Below, one piece after another: positions 38,582 to 48,873 of a stretch of DNA of 64,000 bases. Within the stretch, counting starts at the first letter, position 1; each line of letters starts with the position of its first letter. This DNA is from an uncultured Lachnospiraceae bacterium (GTDB lineage: Bacteria > Bacillota > Clostridia > Lachnospirales > Lachnospiraceae). Both the position numbers and the translations under genes were made by a program. The DNA is taken from the NCBI GenBank assembly GCA_934320845.1, contig CAKRFU010000007.1, positions 1 to 64,000 on the forward strand, read 5' to 3'. The notes below the pieces were generated by a model. That model made no database searches. It saw only the letters and a program-made list of their open reading frames with translations, and was not told the DNA's origin.

Positions 38582-38631
38582 AAAAGTCTCTTTAAGACAA
38601 ACTATTATAAGTCAATCTTAAAAAGACTTTT
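38582..38631 (-). terminator. Terminator of the cyclophilin gene
   Basis: Arms AAAAGTCTCTTTAAGAC (38582-38598) and TCTTAAAAAGACTTTT (38616-38631) pair with few mismatches. A T-rich tail follows on the minus strand, 22 bases after the stop codon. Confidence 0.75.
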
Positions 38632-38652
38632 GCTATTTTAAATAGTATATTA

Positions 38653-39342
38653 TCAATCTACAACCTTTATAGATTCGATAACCGGCTGATTCTCTTTTTC
38701 AACAGTTCCATTTGTATCTGTAACCGGTGTATCTTTACAAATCTTATCTACAATATCCATTCCGCTTGTGACAGTTCCAAAACCTGCATACTGTCCGTCA
38801 AGATATGTGCTGTCTGACTGCACAATAAAAAACTGCGAACTTGCACTGTCATTTTCAGATGATCGAGCCATTGAGATAGTTCCTCTGACATGTGAAATAT
38901 TGTTCTCAACGCCATTTTCACTAAATTCGCCCTTTATGTTTTCATCCGAACCACCTGTTCCATCACCATTTGGGTCACCACCCTGAATCATAAATCCATC
39001 TATGATACGATGGAATGTAAGTCCGTCATAAAACCCCTGCTTAGCAAGCTTTACAAAGTTTGTAACTGAAATAGGGGCGGTATCAGCATCAAGCTCCACC
39101 TTAATATTTCCATAGTTTTTAACTTTTATAACCACATGATGCTTACCTGAAAGCTGGTCTGTATCATCTGATGGCGAATCACTTGTTTCTGCGTCCTGTC
39201 CGGCATTGTCTGTACTCTCAGGAGCAACAGTTTTCTCCTGCTTTGCACTTTCAGAAGATGTATCATCTTTTTTAGAACCACATCCCACAAGCATGCATAA
39301 TACAAGTGCCATAACTGCTATAATACTGAAAAATCGTTTCAT
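38653..39342 (-). CDS. Lipoprotein peptidyl-prolyl cis-trans isomerase (cyclophilin type)
   Basis: A 229-residue surface lipoprotein. The signal peptide has the lipobox LVGC (Cys ~20). A Ser/Asp/Glu-rich linker (~22-65) precedes a cyclophilin domain (VVIKVKNYGNIKVELDADTA; FHRIIDGFMIQGGDP with the catalytic-loop Arg; SENDSASSQFFIVQ; LDGQYAGFGTV). It would help fold exported proteins. The start at 39342 follows AAGAGGAAAC. An ATG six codons upstream is less favourable. It stands alone with its own terminator. Confidence 0.95.
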   Translation of the reverse strand: MKRFFSIIAVMALVLCMLVGCGSKKDDTSSESAKQEKTVAPESTDNAGQDAETSDSPSDDTDQLSGKHHVVIKVKNYGNIKVELDADTAPISVTNFVKLAKQGFYDGLTFHRIIDGFMIQGGDPNGDGTGGSDENIKGEFSENGVENNISHVRGTISMARSSENDSASSQFFIVQSDSTYLDGQYAGFGTVTSGMDIVDKICKDTPVTDTNGTVEKENQPVIESIKVVD

Positions 39343-39429
39343 GTTTCCTCTTTCCTGCATATATTATGATTTATCAATGCAGCCATCTGACCACACTAGT
39401 CTTTTAGAAATGAACTAATACAACGAAAA

Positions 39430-39582
39430 TTACTCTGAAATCTCGGCTGCTGTCACACTGCTTTTAAATGAACTGTTTCCATTTGATGTTGAAATATTTG
39501 TTCTGACAAAATTTGCGACACCAAGAGCAATAACAAGAATAGTAAGACCTACCATAACTCTGCGTAACATTGTTTTTTCCAT
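39430..39582 (-). CDS. 50-residue single-pass membrane protein
   Basis: MEKTMLRRVMVGLTILVIAL then GVANFVRTNISTSNGNSSFK, ending in a short polar tail. A basic N-terminus, one hydrophobic helix (~8-25) and a Ser/Asn-rich outside tail. GGGAGG lies nine bases before the ATG. It lies between the cyclophilin and the ATP synthase operon, with no partner gene. No family recognised; the strong ribosome site and membrane-protein layout argue that it is real. Confidence 0.6.
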   Translation of the reverse strand: MEKTMLRRVMVGLTILVIALGVANFVRTNISTSNGNSSFKSSVTAAEISE

Positions 39583-40004
39583 AAATATGTACCTCCCGTT
39601 TCTTTTTTCCCTTTATACGTTAAAAATATGTAAAATGAATGCAATTTAAGTATCAAATTTACACTCACGATATTATCATATCATACGCTTAACATTTTTG
39701 CAACATTTTTAATATATTGTAAGATTTTCGTAAGAAACCCAAATTTATATCAAAAAATCACTGTTTTCGGCGTATTGTCCACTTTAAAATAATATCTTAT
39801 TTTTCTGTTTTTTTACTTAATTTGTAATATTTTACATTGTTTTTGTAATAATTTACAACAATTTATTTATTAAATTTAATTTTGAATTTAATTTTCATCC
39901 TTATCTAATAATAATACAAAAACTATATTTCACAGACTAAACTTTTAAATCTGTTAAACAAAAAAACGGGCAGCCGCACATCCTGATGCAGCTGCCCACG
40001 TTTT
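39583..40004. other. Very AT-rich intergenic region
   Basis: No gene seen. It contains the ribosome site of the 50-residue protein and, at its right end, the terminator of the ATP synthase operon. Confidence 0.5.
39966..40001 (-). terminator. Terminator of the ATP synthase operon
   Basis: The stem pairs ACGGGCAGCCGCACAT with ATGCAGCTGCCCACGT with a few mismatches. On the minus strand it is followed by a T7 run. It lies four bases after the atpC stop. Confidence 0.85.
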
Positions 40005-40415
40005 TTATTTATATTTTCCTGCAATATCAATTCTTGTAAGTGCCTTTTTAAGTGCAAGCTCTGCACGAAGCATATCAACAGCAGGTTCCCCGCTTTTAAT
40101 ACGGCGTTCTGCTCTTATCTTTGCTTCATTTGCTCTGTTTACATCTATCTCATTAGGCCATTCACACGATTCAGCAAGAATTGTCACTTTGTCTTTTGTT
40201 ATCTTTACAAATCCATCATGAAGTGCCGCTTCCTTGTCACCGTCATCATTCTTTATGCGAAGTAGACCCGGTTCAAGAATAGCAGTCAGCGGAATGTGAC
40301 CGGCAAGTACACCTATCTCACCTTCCGTTGTCTTCATTTCTACCATATCTATGTCTCCATCAAAGAAAACCCTGGTAGGTGATATTATCTGAAGATTGAA
40401 CTTCTTTTCAGCCAT
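40005..40415 (-). CDS. atpC: ATP synthase epsilon subunit
   Basis: A 136-residue epsilon subunit of the F1 central stalk. The N-terminal beta-sandwich (FNLQIISPTRVFFDGDIDMV, MKTTEGEIGVLAGHIPLTAI) is followed by the C-terminal two-helix domain (NRANEAKIRAERRIKS ... LRAELALKKALTRIDIAGKY). It couples rotation of the c-ring to F1 and can inhibit ATP hydrolysis. Last gene of the operon, 39 bases after atpD. Confidence 0.97.
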   Translation of the reverse strand: MAEKKFNLQIISPTRVFFDGDIDMVEMKTTEGEIGVLAGHIPLTAILEPGLLRIKNDDGDKEAALHDGFVKITKDKVTILAESCEWPNEIDVNRANEAKIRAERRIKSGEPAVDMLRAELALKKALTRIDIAGKYK

Positions 40416-40454
40416 GCTCCACCTCCACTTTATACAAATCCTGAATTGTCATTT

Positions 40455-41876
<1,422 letters not shown>

Positions 41877-41965
41877 CTATTTTTATTATCTTCCGGACAA
41901 TATCCAACCTATACGTTTAGATTTTGACCGAAAAGTTTTGCAGCTTTTATTCAGCAATATTCTTA

Positions 41966-42844
41966 TTAAGAAATTGCTGATGCACCCGCAATAATCTCCG
42001 TAAGCTCCTGAGTGATAGATGCCTGCCTTGCTCTGTTATATTTAAGTGACAGGTCACTTATCATCTCCTCCGCATTGCTTGTTGCCGAATCCATCGCCTG
42101 CATACGTGCACCGTTTTCACTGGCATGCGCCTCCACAAGTCCTCCATATATAAGACTGTTTATATATTTTGGAATTATGGCATCAAGTGCCTCCTCAGGC
42201 TCCGGCTCATAATTCATAAGCGTAAGCTTGTCTAACGGATTCTGGTCTTCCTCCTGCTCTGATACAATATCATCCGCATCAATAGGAAGAAGTTTCATAA
42301 GTGTCGGAATCTGGACAACAGTATTTTTAAAGATTGTGTAAGCTATATAAATCTCGCCAATTTCACCTTTGACAAATTTACTAAGCACATCTTTCCCAAT
42401 ACCTGTCGCATCACTGTAAAGAGGCTCGTTCATCGCTTCCGAATAATCACCTGCTATCTCATATCCCTGACGCATAAGTGAATCTCTTCCCTTTGTTCCG
42501 ACTGCATATATAATTGTATCTTCTTTTTTAAAGCGTTCATCATGTGTCACAAGTTTTACGACATTTGAATTGTAACCGCCCGCAAGTCCTCTGTTTGATG
42601 TAATCACTATAACAGCCTTTTTATCAGACTCGCTCTTTTTAAGAAACGGATGTGACAATCCTCCTGACCTTGCAATCATATCGGCAACTGTCTCATACAT
42701 AGTATCAAAATAAGGTTTTGACAATTCTGCTCCGACTTTCGCCTTTTGCAATTTTACAGATGATACAAGCTTCATTGCTTTTGTAATCTGCCCTGTACTC
42801 TGGACACTTTCCTTACGCCTTTTTATATCTCTCATCGAGGCCAT
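41966..42844 (-). CDS. atpG: ATP synthase gamma subunit
   Basis: A 292-residue rotor shaft. The N-terminal helix MASMRDIKRRKESVQSTGQI TKAMK and the C-terminal helix SNAEEMISDLSLKYNRARQA SITQELTEI form the coiled coil inside alpha3-beta3. The middle Rossmann-like part has VIVITSNRGLAGGYNSNVVK. An insertion of acidic residues (IVSEQEEDQNPLDKL, ~198-212) is typical of Firmicutes. Spacing of 14 bases to atpA. Confidence 0.98.
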   Translation of the reverse strand: MASMRDIKRRKESVQSTGQITKAMKLVSSVKLQKAKVGAELSKPYFDTMYETVADMIARSGGLSHPFLKKSESDKKAVIVITSNRGLAGGYNSNVVKLVTHDERFKKEDTIIYAVGTKGRDSLMRQGYEIAGDYSEAMNEPLYSDATGIGKDVLSKFVKGEIGEIYIAYTIFKNTVVQIPTLMKLLPIDADDIVSEQEEDQNPLDKLTLMNYEPEPEEALDAIIPKYINSLIYGGLVEAHASENGARMQAMDSATSNAEEMISDLSLKYNRARQASITQELTEIIAGASAIS

Positions 42845-42858
42845 ATCATCACACCTCT

Positions 42859-44373
42859 CTATCTGTTCTTAACGAACTCTGCCTTGAATTTCTCAATTGC
42901 CTGAACAAACTTGTCTTCCATTTCTTTTGAAAGTTCACCTGTCTCTTTAATCATATCCGGTACTTCAGGATATTTCTCATCGATGAACTGCAAAAGACCT
43001 TTTTCAAAGTCAGCAATATCTTCAAGTTCAATATCTATAAGATATTTATGTGTTGCCGCATAAATACTGATAAATTCATGTTCAACAGACATAGGATTGT
43101 AGTTATCCTGCTTTAATACCTCACGAATTCTCTCTCCCTGTGCAAGCTGTGCTTTTGTCTCAGGGTCAAGGTCTGAACTAAACTGTGAGAATGCCGCAAG
43201 CTCACGGTACTGAGCAAGCTCAATACGGATTGAACCTGAAATCTTCTTCATAGCTTTTATCTGTGCAGCTCCACCAACTCGTGAAACTGAAAGACCCGCA
43301 TTTACGGCAGGACGGAAACCAGAGTTAAACATCTCTGTCTCAAGATAAATCTGTCCGTCTGTTATTGAGATAACATTTGTAGGAATATACGCAGATACAT
43401 CGCCCGCCTGTGTCTCTATAATAGGAAGTGCTGTAAGTGAACCTCCGCCAAGCTTATCTGAAAGACGTGCCGCTCTTTCAAGAAGTCTTGAGTGGAGATA
43501 GAATACATCTCCCGGATATGCCTCTCGTCCTGGTGGACGTTTTAAGAGCAATGCAAGTGTACGATATGCTGCTGCATGTTTTGTAAGGTCATCATATATT
43601 ACAAGTACATCCTCACCATTCTCCATCCATTCCTCACCAATGGCACAGCCTGAATATGGTGCAATATACTGTAATGGTGCAAGCTCACTGGCTGTTGATG
43701 CAACTACTGTTGTATAGTCCATCGCACCAAACTCTTCAAGTTTATTTACAAGTGCTGCAACTGTAGATGCCTTCTGACCTATTGCAACATAAATACACTT
43801 AACACCCTGTCCCTTCTGATTGATAATTGTATCAATGGCTATCGCTGTCTTACCTGTCTGACGGTCACCAATGATAAGCTCACGCTGTCCTCTTCCGATA
43901 GGAACCATCGAGTCAATCGCCTTGATACCTGTCTGAAGCGGTGTATCTACCGATTTTCTTGAGATAACACCTGATGCCACTCTCTCAATCGGTCTTGTTT
44001 TTGTTGTCTTTATCGGACCTTTGCCGTCTATAGGCTGTCCGAGAGAATTTACTACTCGTCCGAGCATTTCATCGCCAACAGGCACCTCTACTACTCGTCC
44101 TGTAGTTTTTACTATATCGCCTTCGTTGATATTTTTATGGTCACCCAAGAGTACTGCTCCGACATTGTCTTCCTCAAGGTTCAAAACCATGCCGTAAATT
44201 TCATTAGGAAACTCCAGCAATTCGCCTTCCATAGCCTTTGCAAGACCATGAATACGCGTAATACCATCGGCAACCTGTATAACAGTACCCGTATCTGCAA
44301 CTTCAAATTTGGTACTGTACTGTTTAATCTGTTCTTTGATAACTGAACTGATTTCTTCAGGTTTCAAATTCAT
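42859..44373 (-). CDS. atpA: ATP synthase alpha subunit
   Basis: A 504-residue non-catalytic subunit with the P-loop [16 protein letters not shown], Walker-B-like [15 protein letters not shown], and the arginine-finger region [15 protein letters not shown]. The N-terminal helix [20 protein letters not shown] binds the delta subunit. Standard position after atpH, 29 bases apart. Confidence 0.99.
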   Translation of the reverse strand: MNLKPEEISSVIKEQIKQYSTKFEVADTGTVIQVADGITRIHGLAKAMEGELLEFPNEIYGMVLNLEEDNVGAVLLGDHKNINEGDIVKTTGRVVEVPVGDEMLGRVVNSLGQPIDGKGPIKTTKTRPIERVASGVISRKSVDTPLQTGIKAIDSMVPIGRGQRELIIGDRQTGKTAIAIDTIINQKGQGVKCIYVAIGQKASTVAALVNKLEEFGAMDYTTVVASTASELAPLQYIAPYSGCAIGEEWMENGEDVLVIYDDLTKHAAAYRTLALLLKRPPGREAYPGDVFYLHSRLLERAARLSDKLGGGSLTALPIIETQAGDVSAYIPTNVISITDGQIYLETEMFNSGFRPAVNAGLSVSRVGGAAQIKAMKKISGSIRIELAQYRELAAFSQFSSDLDPETKAQLAQGERIREVLKQDNYNPMSVEHEFISIYAATHKYLIDIELEDIADFEKGLLQFIDEKYPEVPDMIKETGELSKEMEDKFVQAIEKFKAEFVKNR

Positions 44374-44402
44374 GATACTCTCGCACCTTCTTTCGATTTA
44401 AT

Positions 44403-44954
44403 TTAGTTTGACAAACGAACCTTTGACAAATCTCTTGCCATAGTTTCAAGTTTTGTCTTTACGCTGCTGTCCACGATTCTGTCACCGATTCTGATAACCA
44501 TACCGCCTATCAGTGACTTATCTACACTATACTTCGCAATAATTTTCTTATAGGCTGTAGTCGTAAGCAGCTTATCTTCAACCGCCTTTTTCTGTGCTTC
44601 ACTAAGCTCTATAGCGGATGTAATTTCAGCAGTTCCTATTTTTTCTGCCTCATGCACTCTCTCAACAAAATAGTTTAAAATTTCCTCTATCTTTGAAAAT
44701 CTTCCCTTTTCCACAATAACTGTAAGAAATCCAACCATATCGTCAGAAACTTTTCCCTTGAAAGCACTTTCTATCATAGTCTTTTTCTCTTCAATTGGAA
44801 TTCTAGGGTATCCTATAATGTTGATATACTCTTCATTTTCTTTGAGCACATCAAGCACAGCTTCCACTTCTTTGAGATGGCTCTCGAGCTTATTTTCCTC
44901 AGCCGCTACCTCAAAAAGCGCATCGCCGTAAGTTTTTGATATCAGCTTAGCCAT
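44403..44954 (-). CDS. atpH: ATP synthase delta subunit
   Basis: A 183-residue stator subunit linking the b subunit to the top of alpha3. It has the typical N-terminal helical bundle (ISKTYGDALFEVAAEENKLE) and the conserved C-terminal signature SVDKSLIGGMVIRIGDRIVD SSVKTKLE. The start overlaps the end of atpF by 13 bases, so the two stator genes are translationally coupled. Confidence 0.97.
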   Translation of the reverse strand: MAKLISKTYGDALFEVAAEENKLESHLKEVEAVLDVLKENEEYINIIGYPRIPIEEKKTMIESAFKGKVSDDMVGFLTVIVEKGRFSKIEEILNYFVERVHEAEKIGTAEITSAIELSEAQKKAVEDKLLTTTAYKKIIAKYSVDKSLIGGMVIRIGDRIVDSSVKTKLETMARDLSKVRLSN

Positions 44955-45499
44955 GTCTCTTCACCCATCTCTTCCAATGTATCTGTGATAAGCTGTGACT
45001 GTTTTTCCTCATCCAAAGAAGATGCCACAATCTTTTCAGCCATAACTGTTGCAACAGATATCATTTCTTTCTTAACATCATCTTTAACTTTAGATTTTTC
45101 AAGTTCTATATCATGATTTGCTCTGTCAACAATTCTTGCAGCCTCTGCTTTAGCCTCATCCACTATCTCGTTTTCTCTCTTGACAGCGTTCTTCCTTGTC
45201 TGGCTCAAAATCTGTTCTGCTTCCTTATCGACAGCTTTAAGTTTTTCATCATATTCTGCCTTAAATTCAATGGCATCCTTTTTTTCCTTTGCTGCTTCTT
45301 CAAGCTGTTCTTTTATATATGCCTGTCTCTTCTGCAAAAGATCCCTTGCCGGGTTGAAAAGAAGATACGACAAAAGCAAAAACATTGCGAACATTGCAAG
45401 TATTGTGATAGCTGAATCCACAAGAAGCTGTGGATCAAGACCAAATATATAATCTCCAAGTCCGTCACCTGCTAAAGCAACTTTTACCAAACCGTTCAC
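44942..45499 (-). CDS. atpF: ATP synthase b subunit
   Basis: A 185-residue peripheral stalk subunit. One TM helix (~27-47: VDSAITILAMFAMFLLLSYL, LFNPARDLL) is followed by a long charged coiled coil to the end. The start is a GTG at 45499-45497 with AGGAGG seven bases upstream. It overlaps atpH by 13 bases. Only one b-type gene is present, as expected for a homodimeric stalk. Confidence 0.96.
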   Translation of the reverse strand: MNGLVKVALAGDGLGDYIFGLDPQLLVDSAITILAMFAMFLLLSYLLFNPARDLLQKRQAYIKEQLEEAAKEKKDAIEFKAEYDEKLKAVDKEAEQILSQTRKNAVKRENEIVDEAKAEAARIVDRANHDIELEKSKVKDDVKKEMISVATVMAEKIVASSLDEEKQSQLITDTLEEMGEETWLS

Positions 45500-45542
45500 T
45501 TTACAGCCTCCTTTCTATTTTAAATATTTTTTAAATAGAGCA

Positions 45543-45821
<279 letters not shown>

Positions 45822-45842
45822 TCAAAATAAATATAATAATTG

Positions 45843-46607
45843 TTATGCGTCTTCTCCAATCGCATCTGCGACAAAGCACATAGTCAGCATACAGAATACA
45901 TATGTCTGAATGCATCCTGAGAATACATCAAGATATACATGCAATGCTGCCGGCCATACCAAAGTAAGCACTTTTGGCAACAAACCATAGATAAGTCCCA
46001 TCATTACAGTACCTGATAAGATGTTTCCGAAAAGTCGAAGAGACATCGATATCGGCGTTGAAAACTCACTTATAAGATTCATTGGGAAAAATAAGAGGAT
46101 TGGTTCAAATAATCCTTTTATCTTGCCCATCTTCTGGTACTTGAATCCATTGTACTGAATCATCACCCATGTAATAACGGCGAGCGGAAATGTCACACCA
46201 AAATCCGCAGTCGGCGGTCTTAAACCTAATAATCCTGATAAGTTACATGTAAGTATGAACAAAAACAATGCACTTACATAATTTCTGAACTTAACAGCAT
46301 TTTTAGCTCCCATTGAGCTTGCAACCATCCCATCAAGTTTCTCAACTATCAGTTCAACCACATTCAAAAACGGACCGGGCGCTTCCTTGGGATCTGCTTT
46401 CTTAATCGCATGGTTTGCAAATAAGGCAAAAATAAGCAGAAATACCATGACTATTATCATTGATATATGTGTCGTTGTAAGGTAGACTTCATGTCCGAGA
46501 AACATAAACTTCTTGTCGGTATATCCTCTGATGAAAAAGTCTACTTCACCACCTGCAAGCAAAGCCTTACTGTTCAGCCATGACATATTTAAGATGTCAC
46601 TTCCCAC
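45843..46607 (-). CDS. atpB: ATP synthase a subunit
   Basis: A 254-residue membrane stator that carries the ion channel. It has five to six TM helices. The essential arginine is in STPISMSLRLFGNILSGTVM (~residue 194). N-terminal segment AGGEVDFFIRGYTDKKFMFL lies outside. The last helix is LDVFSGCIQTYVFCMLTMCF. First structural subunit of the operon, 120 bases after atpI. Confidence 0.97.
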   Translation of the reverse strand: MGSDILNMSWLNSKALLAGGEVDFFIRGYTDKKFMFLGHEVYLTTTHISMIIVMVFLLIFALFANHAIKKADPKEAPGPFLNVVELIVEKLDGMVASSMGAKNAVKFRNYVSALFLFILTCNLSGLLGLRPPTADFGVTFPLAVITWVMIQYNGFKYQKMGKIKGLFEPILLFFPMNLISEFSTPISMSLRLFGNILSGTVMMGLIYGLLPKVLTLVWPAALHVYLDVFSGCIQTYVFCMLTMCFVADAIGEDA

Positions 46608-46727
46608 ATTCTCATCCTCCTTCTTTATTTTTTATGACTATTGTAGTCATTGCAACTATAGTCATGAAAATATATTTTAAATAAATATGCTCTCATCACC
46701 ATAGTTTTTCAGTGTAATAGTCAACAC

Positions 46728-47123
46728 TCATCCCGCCATAGACTTTTTCTGTAAAAATTTATGCACATACGGCTGAATGTAAGCTGTCATCTTAACCCCC
46801 ATCAAACCTAAGACAACACCGATTGGGTGAATATATCCGTACCATATCATAGAAACCGTAAGAACTGCCGCCATTATAAATGTTCTCTGAAATGCTGATT
46901 TTAATGTATGCTTTCTCGCATTTTCCGGGTCCATGTCAAGCGCAATATCAAGATGTTTGTACATATGAAAAATAATGCCTGCTGCCGAGAGCACACCAAC
47001 GATGACACCACAAATAACCGCCGGTTTATTTGTGGCTGCTAAAGTAAGTATAACCAAAACCGGCAGTGACCATATGAATAATCCTATAATCATTTCTTTT
47101 AAAATAATTTTTGCTTTCTTCAT
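46728..47123 (-). CDS. atpI: ATP synthase subunit I
   Basis: A 131-residue membrane protein with four hydrophobic segments (ILKEMIIGLFIWSLPVLVIL; AVICGVIVGVLSAAGIIFHM; FQRTFIMAAVLTVSMIWYGY; IGVVLGLMGVKMTAYIQPYV). It resembles the PF03899 subunit I, a chaperone for c-ring assembly. Its place just before atpB supports this. It follows atpZ by 21 bases. Confidence 0.85.
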   Translation of the reverse strand: MKKAKIILKEMIIGLFIWSLPVLVILTLAATNKPAVICGVIVGVLSAAGIIFHMYKHLDIALDMDPENARKHTLKSAFQRTFIMAAVLTVSMIWYGYIHPIGVVLGLMGVKMTAYIQPYVHKFLQKKSMAG

Positions 47124-47144
47124 ACCTTCTTCTACCCTTTTTCT

Positions 47145-47492
47145 TTATCTGTTTACATGTTCCGGATACCTTTTTTTCTTTTTCTCCATAACATCTGAAA
47201 ATTCTTCATCAGGATGTGTTTTTTTATAATTCTTCAAATCTTCTATATACTGCTGTTTTTCACGCTCTTTTTTCATATCTGATGCATAAAACGATTTTGT
47301 GACCATATAGACACTCCTAAAACCTGAACCTATACCGAGCAAAACCAAAAGTGGAAATAAAATGTCTATTCCTGTAATTCTGTTCAGCCACACGCCCAAA
47401 GCCCCACATAAAAAAATCGGAACCATCATAACTATTCCAAGCTGTGTGACCATCATCATGCTTTTTAAGACCTTTCTGTTATCCTCTTTCAA
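47145..47492 (-). CDS. atpZ: AtpZ/AtpI-family protein
   Basis: A 115-residue protein with two TM helices (MMMVTQLGIVMMVPIFLCGA LGVWL; GIDILFPLLVLLGIGSGFRS VY) and a charged, lysine-rich C-terminal tail. The AtpZ pattern is clear. In other bacteria AtpZ with AtpI helps c-ring assembly and forms a cation channel. It is the first gene of the ATP synthase operon. Confidence 0.85.
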   Translation of the reverse strand: MKEDNRKVLKSMMMVTQLGIVMMVPIFLCGALGVWLNRITGIDILFPLLVLLGIGSGFRSVYMVTKSFYASDMKKEREKQQYIEDLKNYKKTHPDEEFSDVMEKKKKRYPEHVNR

Positions 47493-47585
47493 AGCTGTCC
47501 TCCATACCTATATAATATATCCCTCATATTATTTTCACATACCACTATTATTATAAGTGATTAACCCTCAAAAGTCTATACAAAA

Positions 47586-47630
47586 AAACACCGACAATGC
47601 ATGGCATACGCCACAACATTATCAGTGTTT
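47586..47630 (-). terminator. Terminator of the DUF402 gene
   Basis: An imperfect long stem; the outer pairs are AAACAC/GTGTTT and the inner ACAATG/CATTAT-type pairs include mismatches. It is followed on the minus strand by a T-run. It separates this unit from the ATP synthase operon. Confidence 0.7.
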
Positions 47631-47634
47631 TTTA

Positions 47635-48117
47635 TCATATATTTTCAGCGTCATCTATAATTTTTGTATAACTTCCAAATTTGCCGGAATATATCACCTG
47701 CAATAACGCATCAGCACTTCTAAGTGCCTGTGCTATAACAGAGTTGTCAAGTCTCTTTTCGTCCATAATATCGGCAAACTCATCCATATCAACAACTTTC
47801 ACAAAACCATCAGGGTAAACTAAAACATCTATCAGAAGGTCATTAAATACATATTTTAAACTTCCCTCTTCATGAACCGTTTCAATAATATCACAGTACC
47901 AGTAAACAAGATTGTCCTCTGCGTCATACACCTTGCTGACCTTTATGCCTTTATCGAGAAAATACGCAGACACACCTCTGGCAATATCCTTTCTCGGCTT
48001 TAAAACATTCCATTTTGTAAGAATCATTTTGTCATCTGCTGACAAAACAATATCATCTTTAAGTTCCTTTATTTCATCCGGGATATATCTTCTGCGGAAA
48101 AGCTGTATCTTATTCAT
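47635..48117 (-). CDS. DUF402-domain protein
   Basis: A 160-residue protein with the DUF402 core (ARGVSAYFLDKGIKVSKVYD, NLVYWYCDIIETVHEEGSL, FNDLLIDVLVYPDGFVKVVD MDEF). Aspartates in YCDI, DVLVYPDG and DMDEF match the metal-binding positions of the Ntdp-like nucleoside tri/diphosphatases of this family. The likely role is hydrolysis of a nucleotide, not shown here. The following C-terminal helix (LRSADALLQVIYSGKFGSY) is also typical. Stand-alone, with its own terminator. Confidence 0.85.
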   Translation of the reverse strand: MNKIQLFRRRYIPDEIKELKDDIVLSADDKMILTKWNVLKPRKDIARGVSAYFLDKGIKVSKVYDAEDNLVYWYCDIIETVHEEGSLKYVFNDLLIDVLVYPDGFVKVVDMDEFADIMDEKRLDNSVIAQALRSADALLQVIYSGKFGSYTKIIDDAENI

Positions 48118-48193
48118 ATTCTCCCCCTGTATGATTAAATTTGTATAAGGTTAATTATAATATCCGCAGACAATGTTGTAAAGTAAAAAATCG

Positions 48194-48799
48194 CTACTCT
48201 CCAAATTCCATTATAACTATATGATAAAGAATATCAACAACTTTTTCCTCACCAAATTTAGATACATCAAGCATTACATGTTTCAGATGTCTGTCACTTC
48301 TGTTTACGCCTGTTACATATTTATAGTAATTGTGACGCTGTCTGTCAATCCTTTTTATAAGATGCTCTGCCTCGACAGCCGAAAGCGAATACGCTTTTTT
48401 AAGATGCTCTATTCTCGCTTCATATGAAGAATACAAAAATACATTCAGTGTATTAGGATGCTCTCTAAGCACATAATCAGCACATCTTCCGAAAAAGATA
48501 GCTGAGTCTTTTGTATTTGCTATGTCTCTTATAACCTGACTCTGTGCTTCTATCGCCTCATCCGAATAAAATTTACTTGAAGAACCGTATCCGAATCTCC
48601 TTGTAAGTTTCTCAACTGATGAGTCTATTACTTTGTCTGCATCCGCAAATTCATCGAGATTGATTCCCGCTTTTCTTGCCGCCATATCAACCAAATCTCT
48701 GTCATACATTTCCACGCCAAGTCTGCTTGCAAGCATTCTTGTTATTTCTCTTGAATTACACCCAAATTCCCTGCTTATTGTTATATTAAATTTCTTCAT
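48194..48799 (-). CDS. Cytidylate-kinase-like protein
   Basis: A 201-residue P-loop-fold protein of the cytidylate-kinase-like (Cytidylate_kin2) family. MKKFNITISREFGCNSREIT replaces a canonical P-loop; FYSDEAIEAQSQVIRDIAN and SAIFFGRCADYVL are the next family motifs, and RIDRQRHNYYKYVTGVNRSD is the lid. These proteins are common in Lachnospiraceae. The true substrate is unknown and is probably not CMP in all of them. The start at 48799 has GGAAGG seven bases upstream; an ATG at 48844 is less likely. Confidence 0.85.
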   Translation of the reverse strand: MKKFNITISREFGCNSREITRMLASRLGVEMYDRDLVDMAARKAGINLDEFADADKVIDSSVEKLTRRFGYGSSSKFYSDEAIEAQSQVIRDIANTKDSAIFFGRCADYVLREHPNTLNVFLYSSYEARIEHLKKAYSLSAVEAEHLIKRIDRQRHNYYKYVTGVNRSDRHLKHVMLDVSKFGEEKVVDILYHIVIMEFGE

Positions 48800-48873
48800 G
48801 CCGAGCCTTCCTTTCATTACTGTGTACTTATTATTTATTGTCAATCATCAATATTTGCAAAAGCAAAAATCCT

